In this document: positions 63,232 through 64,000 of the stretch, in pieces
Layout: every line of letters starts with the position of its first letter
Position numbering within the stretch: the first letter of the stretch is position 1
Assembly (NCBI RefSeq): GCF_000746845.1
Contig: NZ_KN050846.1
Span: forward strand, 1,814,963-1,878,962
Direction: 5' to 3'
Origin: Altibacter lentus
GTDB lineage: Bacteria > Bacteroidota > Bacteroidia > Flavobacteriales > Flavobacteriaceae
DNA length: 64,000 bases
The notes under the pieces: model-generated
What the model was told of the DNA's origin: nothing
What the model saw: the letters and a program-made list of their open reading frames with translations, nothing else
The model's database searches: none
Position numbers and translations under genes: made by a program

Positions 63232-64000
63232 ATGCAAGACACTCCTTTACAAAAATCAGAGCTTAAGAAATCCTGCATCAATTGCGGTGCAGAACTGGTA
63301 TATGCCCCCGGTACCACAGAACTGGAGTGTGCTTACTGCGGGCATACACAACAGATCCCTCCTTCCGAAAGCGGTTTTGAAGAGCTGGAATTGAAACCTT
63401 ATCTGGAAGCTTTGGGAACAGCCTCACACAGCGAAACCATCACCATGTTGCACTGTAAGAATTGCGGCGCTAACCAACATGTGGAAGAAAATTATAAATC
63501 GCTGCATTGTGTGTATTGCAGTACCCCGCTCATCATTGAGGATATGTACAAGGAAGACTGGATCGTTCCCGGTGCGGTCTTACCGTTTCAAATCGACCAA
63601 CAGGAAGCCCATCGCCGTTTTAAAAAATGGGTAGACGGCCTTTGGTTTGCCCCTAACAATCTTAAAAAAGCTGCGATCGATCCTCAAAATACCAAAGGTC
63701 TGTATGCGCCCTACTGGACCTTTGATGCGCAGCTCTATGCCCAATATAGCGGTCAGCGAGGCGACTACTATTATGTGAGTGTTCCGTATACAACCACGGT
63801 GAATGGAAAAACGGTGACGCGTATGCGACAGGAAAGACGCACACGATGGACTCCGGTTTCGGGAAATGTCAGCGGATTTGTGGACGACACCCTCATTAAG
63901 GCCTCTCAACAACGCAGTGGGGTAATCCCGCAAAAGATCGCCCGATGGGACCTTAGTAAATTACAGGATTTCGACAGCAGTTACCTCGCAGGTTTTGTCA
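63232..64000 (+). CDS. Multi-zinc-ribbon protein, cut by window end
   Basis: At least 256 residues from ATG 63232, still open at the window edge. Two zinc ribbons: CINCGAELVYAPGTTELECAYC (residues 15-36) and CKNCGANQHVEENYKSLHCVYC (about 80-101). A region with aromatic and basic residues follows (HRRFKKWVDGLWFAPNNL; YAPYWTFDAQLYAQYSGQRGDYYYVSVPY) that matches conserved proteins partnering with SPFH/YdjI-like genes, which usually continue into membrane helices. 110 bases after the SPFH gene, likely the same operon. Function unknown. Confidence 0.75.
   Translation, partial: MQDTPLQKSELKKSCINCGAELVYAPGTTELECAYCGHTQQIPPSESGFEELELKPYLEALGTASHSETITMLHCKNCGANQHVEENYKSLHCVYCSTPLIIEDMYKEDWIVPGAVLPFQIDQQEAHRRFKKWVDGLWFAPNNLKKAAIDPQNTKGLYAPYWTFDAQLYAQYSGQRGDYYYVSVPYTTTVNGKTVTRMRQERRTRWTPVSGNVSGFVDDTLIKASQQRSGVIPQKIARWDLSKLQDFDSSYLAGFV

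Overview
This window reads as a chromosomal segment of a marine-type member of the Flavobacteriaceae (Bacteroidetes). The evidence is: promoters of the Bacteroidetes type (TAnnTTTG at -7, sometimes with TTG about 20 bases upstream), secreted proteins ending in type IX secretion (T9SS) sorting domains, PorZ, a SusC-like/TonB receptor with an N-terminal carboxypeptidase-like domain, a Bat (aerotolerance) operon, and near absence of Shine-Dalgarno sequences. No rRNA, tRNA or CRISPR array was found. Genus cannot be fixed from the sequence alone.

Layout. 1-6947: a tightly overlapping + strand operon holding the ligase-associated DNA-repair set (beta-CASP exonuclease end, ATP-dependent DNA ligase, Lhr-like helicase, PdeM phosphoesterase), then a TspO-like membrane protein and a class V aminotransferase. 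6949-20719: a disulfide-type flavoprotein, mfd, a membrane-anchored XRE regulator, YraN, an LD-carboxypeptidase, a DUF1800/DUF1501 secreted pair, metG, a histone-deacetylase-like hydrolase and a short ssb. 20927-25007: a 4,065-bp IS1595-family transposon, bounded by perfect 25-bp inverted repeats and an 8-bp target duplication, AT-rich and carrying cargo. 25101-43998: acs, a methyltransferase, porZ-recO-TonB receptor, gdhA, a trans-sulfuration enzyme, small metabolic and transport genes, then yicC-gmk-nadD. 43999-49522: a frameshifted FG-GAP T9SS substrate, a lipoprotein, gpsA, pheS and small conserved proteins. 49624-59261: cvpA, then a complete eight-gene moxR-DUF58-Bat operon on the - strand. 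59405-64000: a small exported protein, an SDR enzyme, an AlbA-type protein and an SPFH/zinc-ribbon pair cut by the window end.

The most unusual part is the transposon. Besides its transposase it carries (i) a three-gene - strand cargo of unknown small proteins (57, 156 and 40 aa, the first and last being short genes found by hand), (ii) a divergent + strand pair made of a transposase-like zinc-ribbon/HTH protein without a catalytic domain and a P63C-domain protein, whose promoter is framed by an 11-bp inverted repeat, and (iii) a highly structured, apparently non-coding stretch of about 270-330 bases next to the right end, with twin hairpins sharing an identical 9-base loop, a branched domain closed by an 8-bp stem and a terminator. 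G-U pairs appear on the + strand reading where the - strand reading would have A-C mismatches, which favours a + strand RNA. I know of no described system with this combination; its function is unknown.

Most of the rest is ordinary flavobacterial core genome, with tight gene packing, frequent 4-bp overlaps and many convergent gene pairs with almost no spacer.
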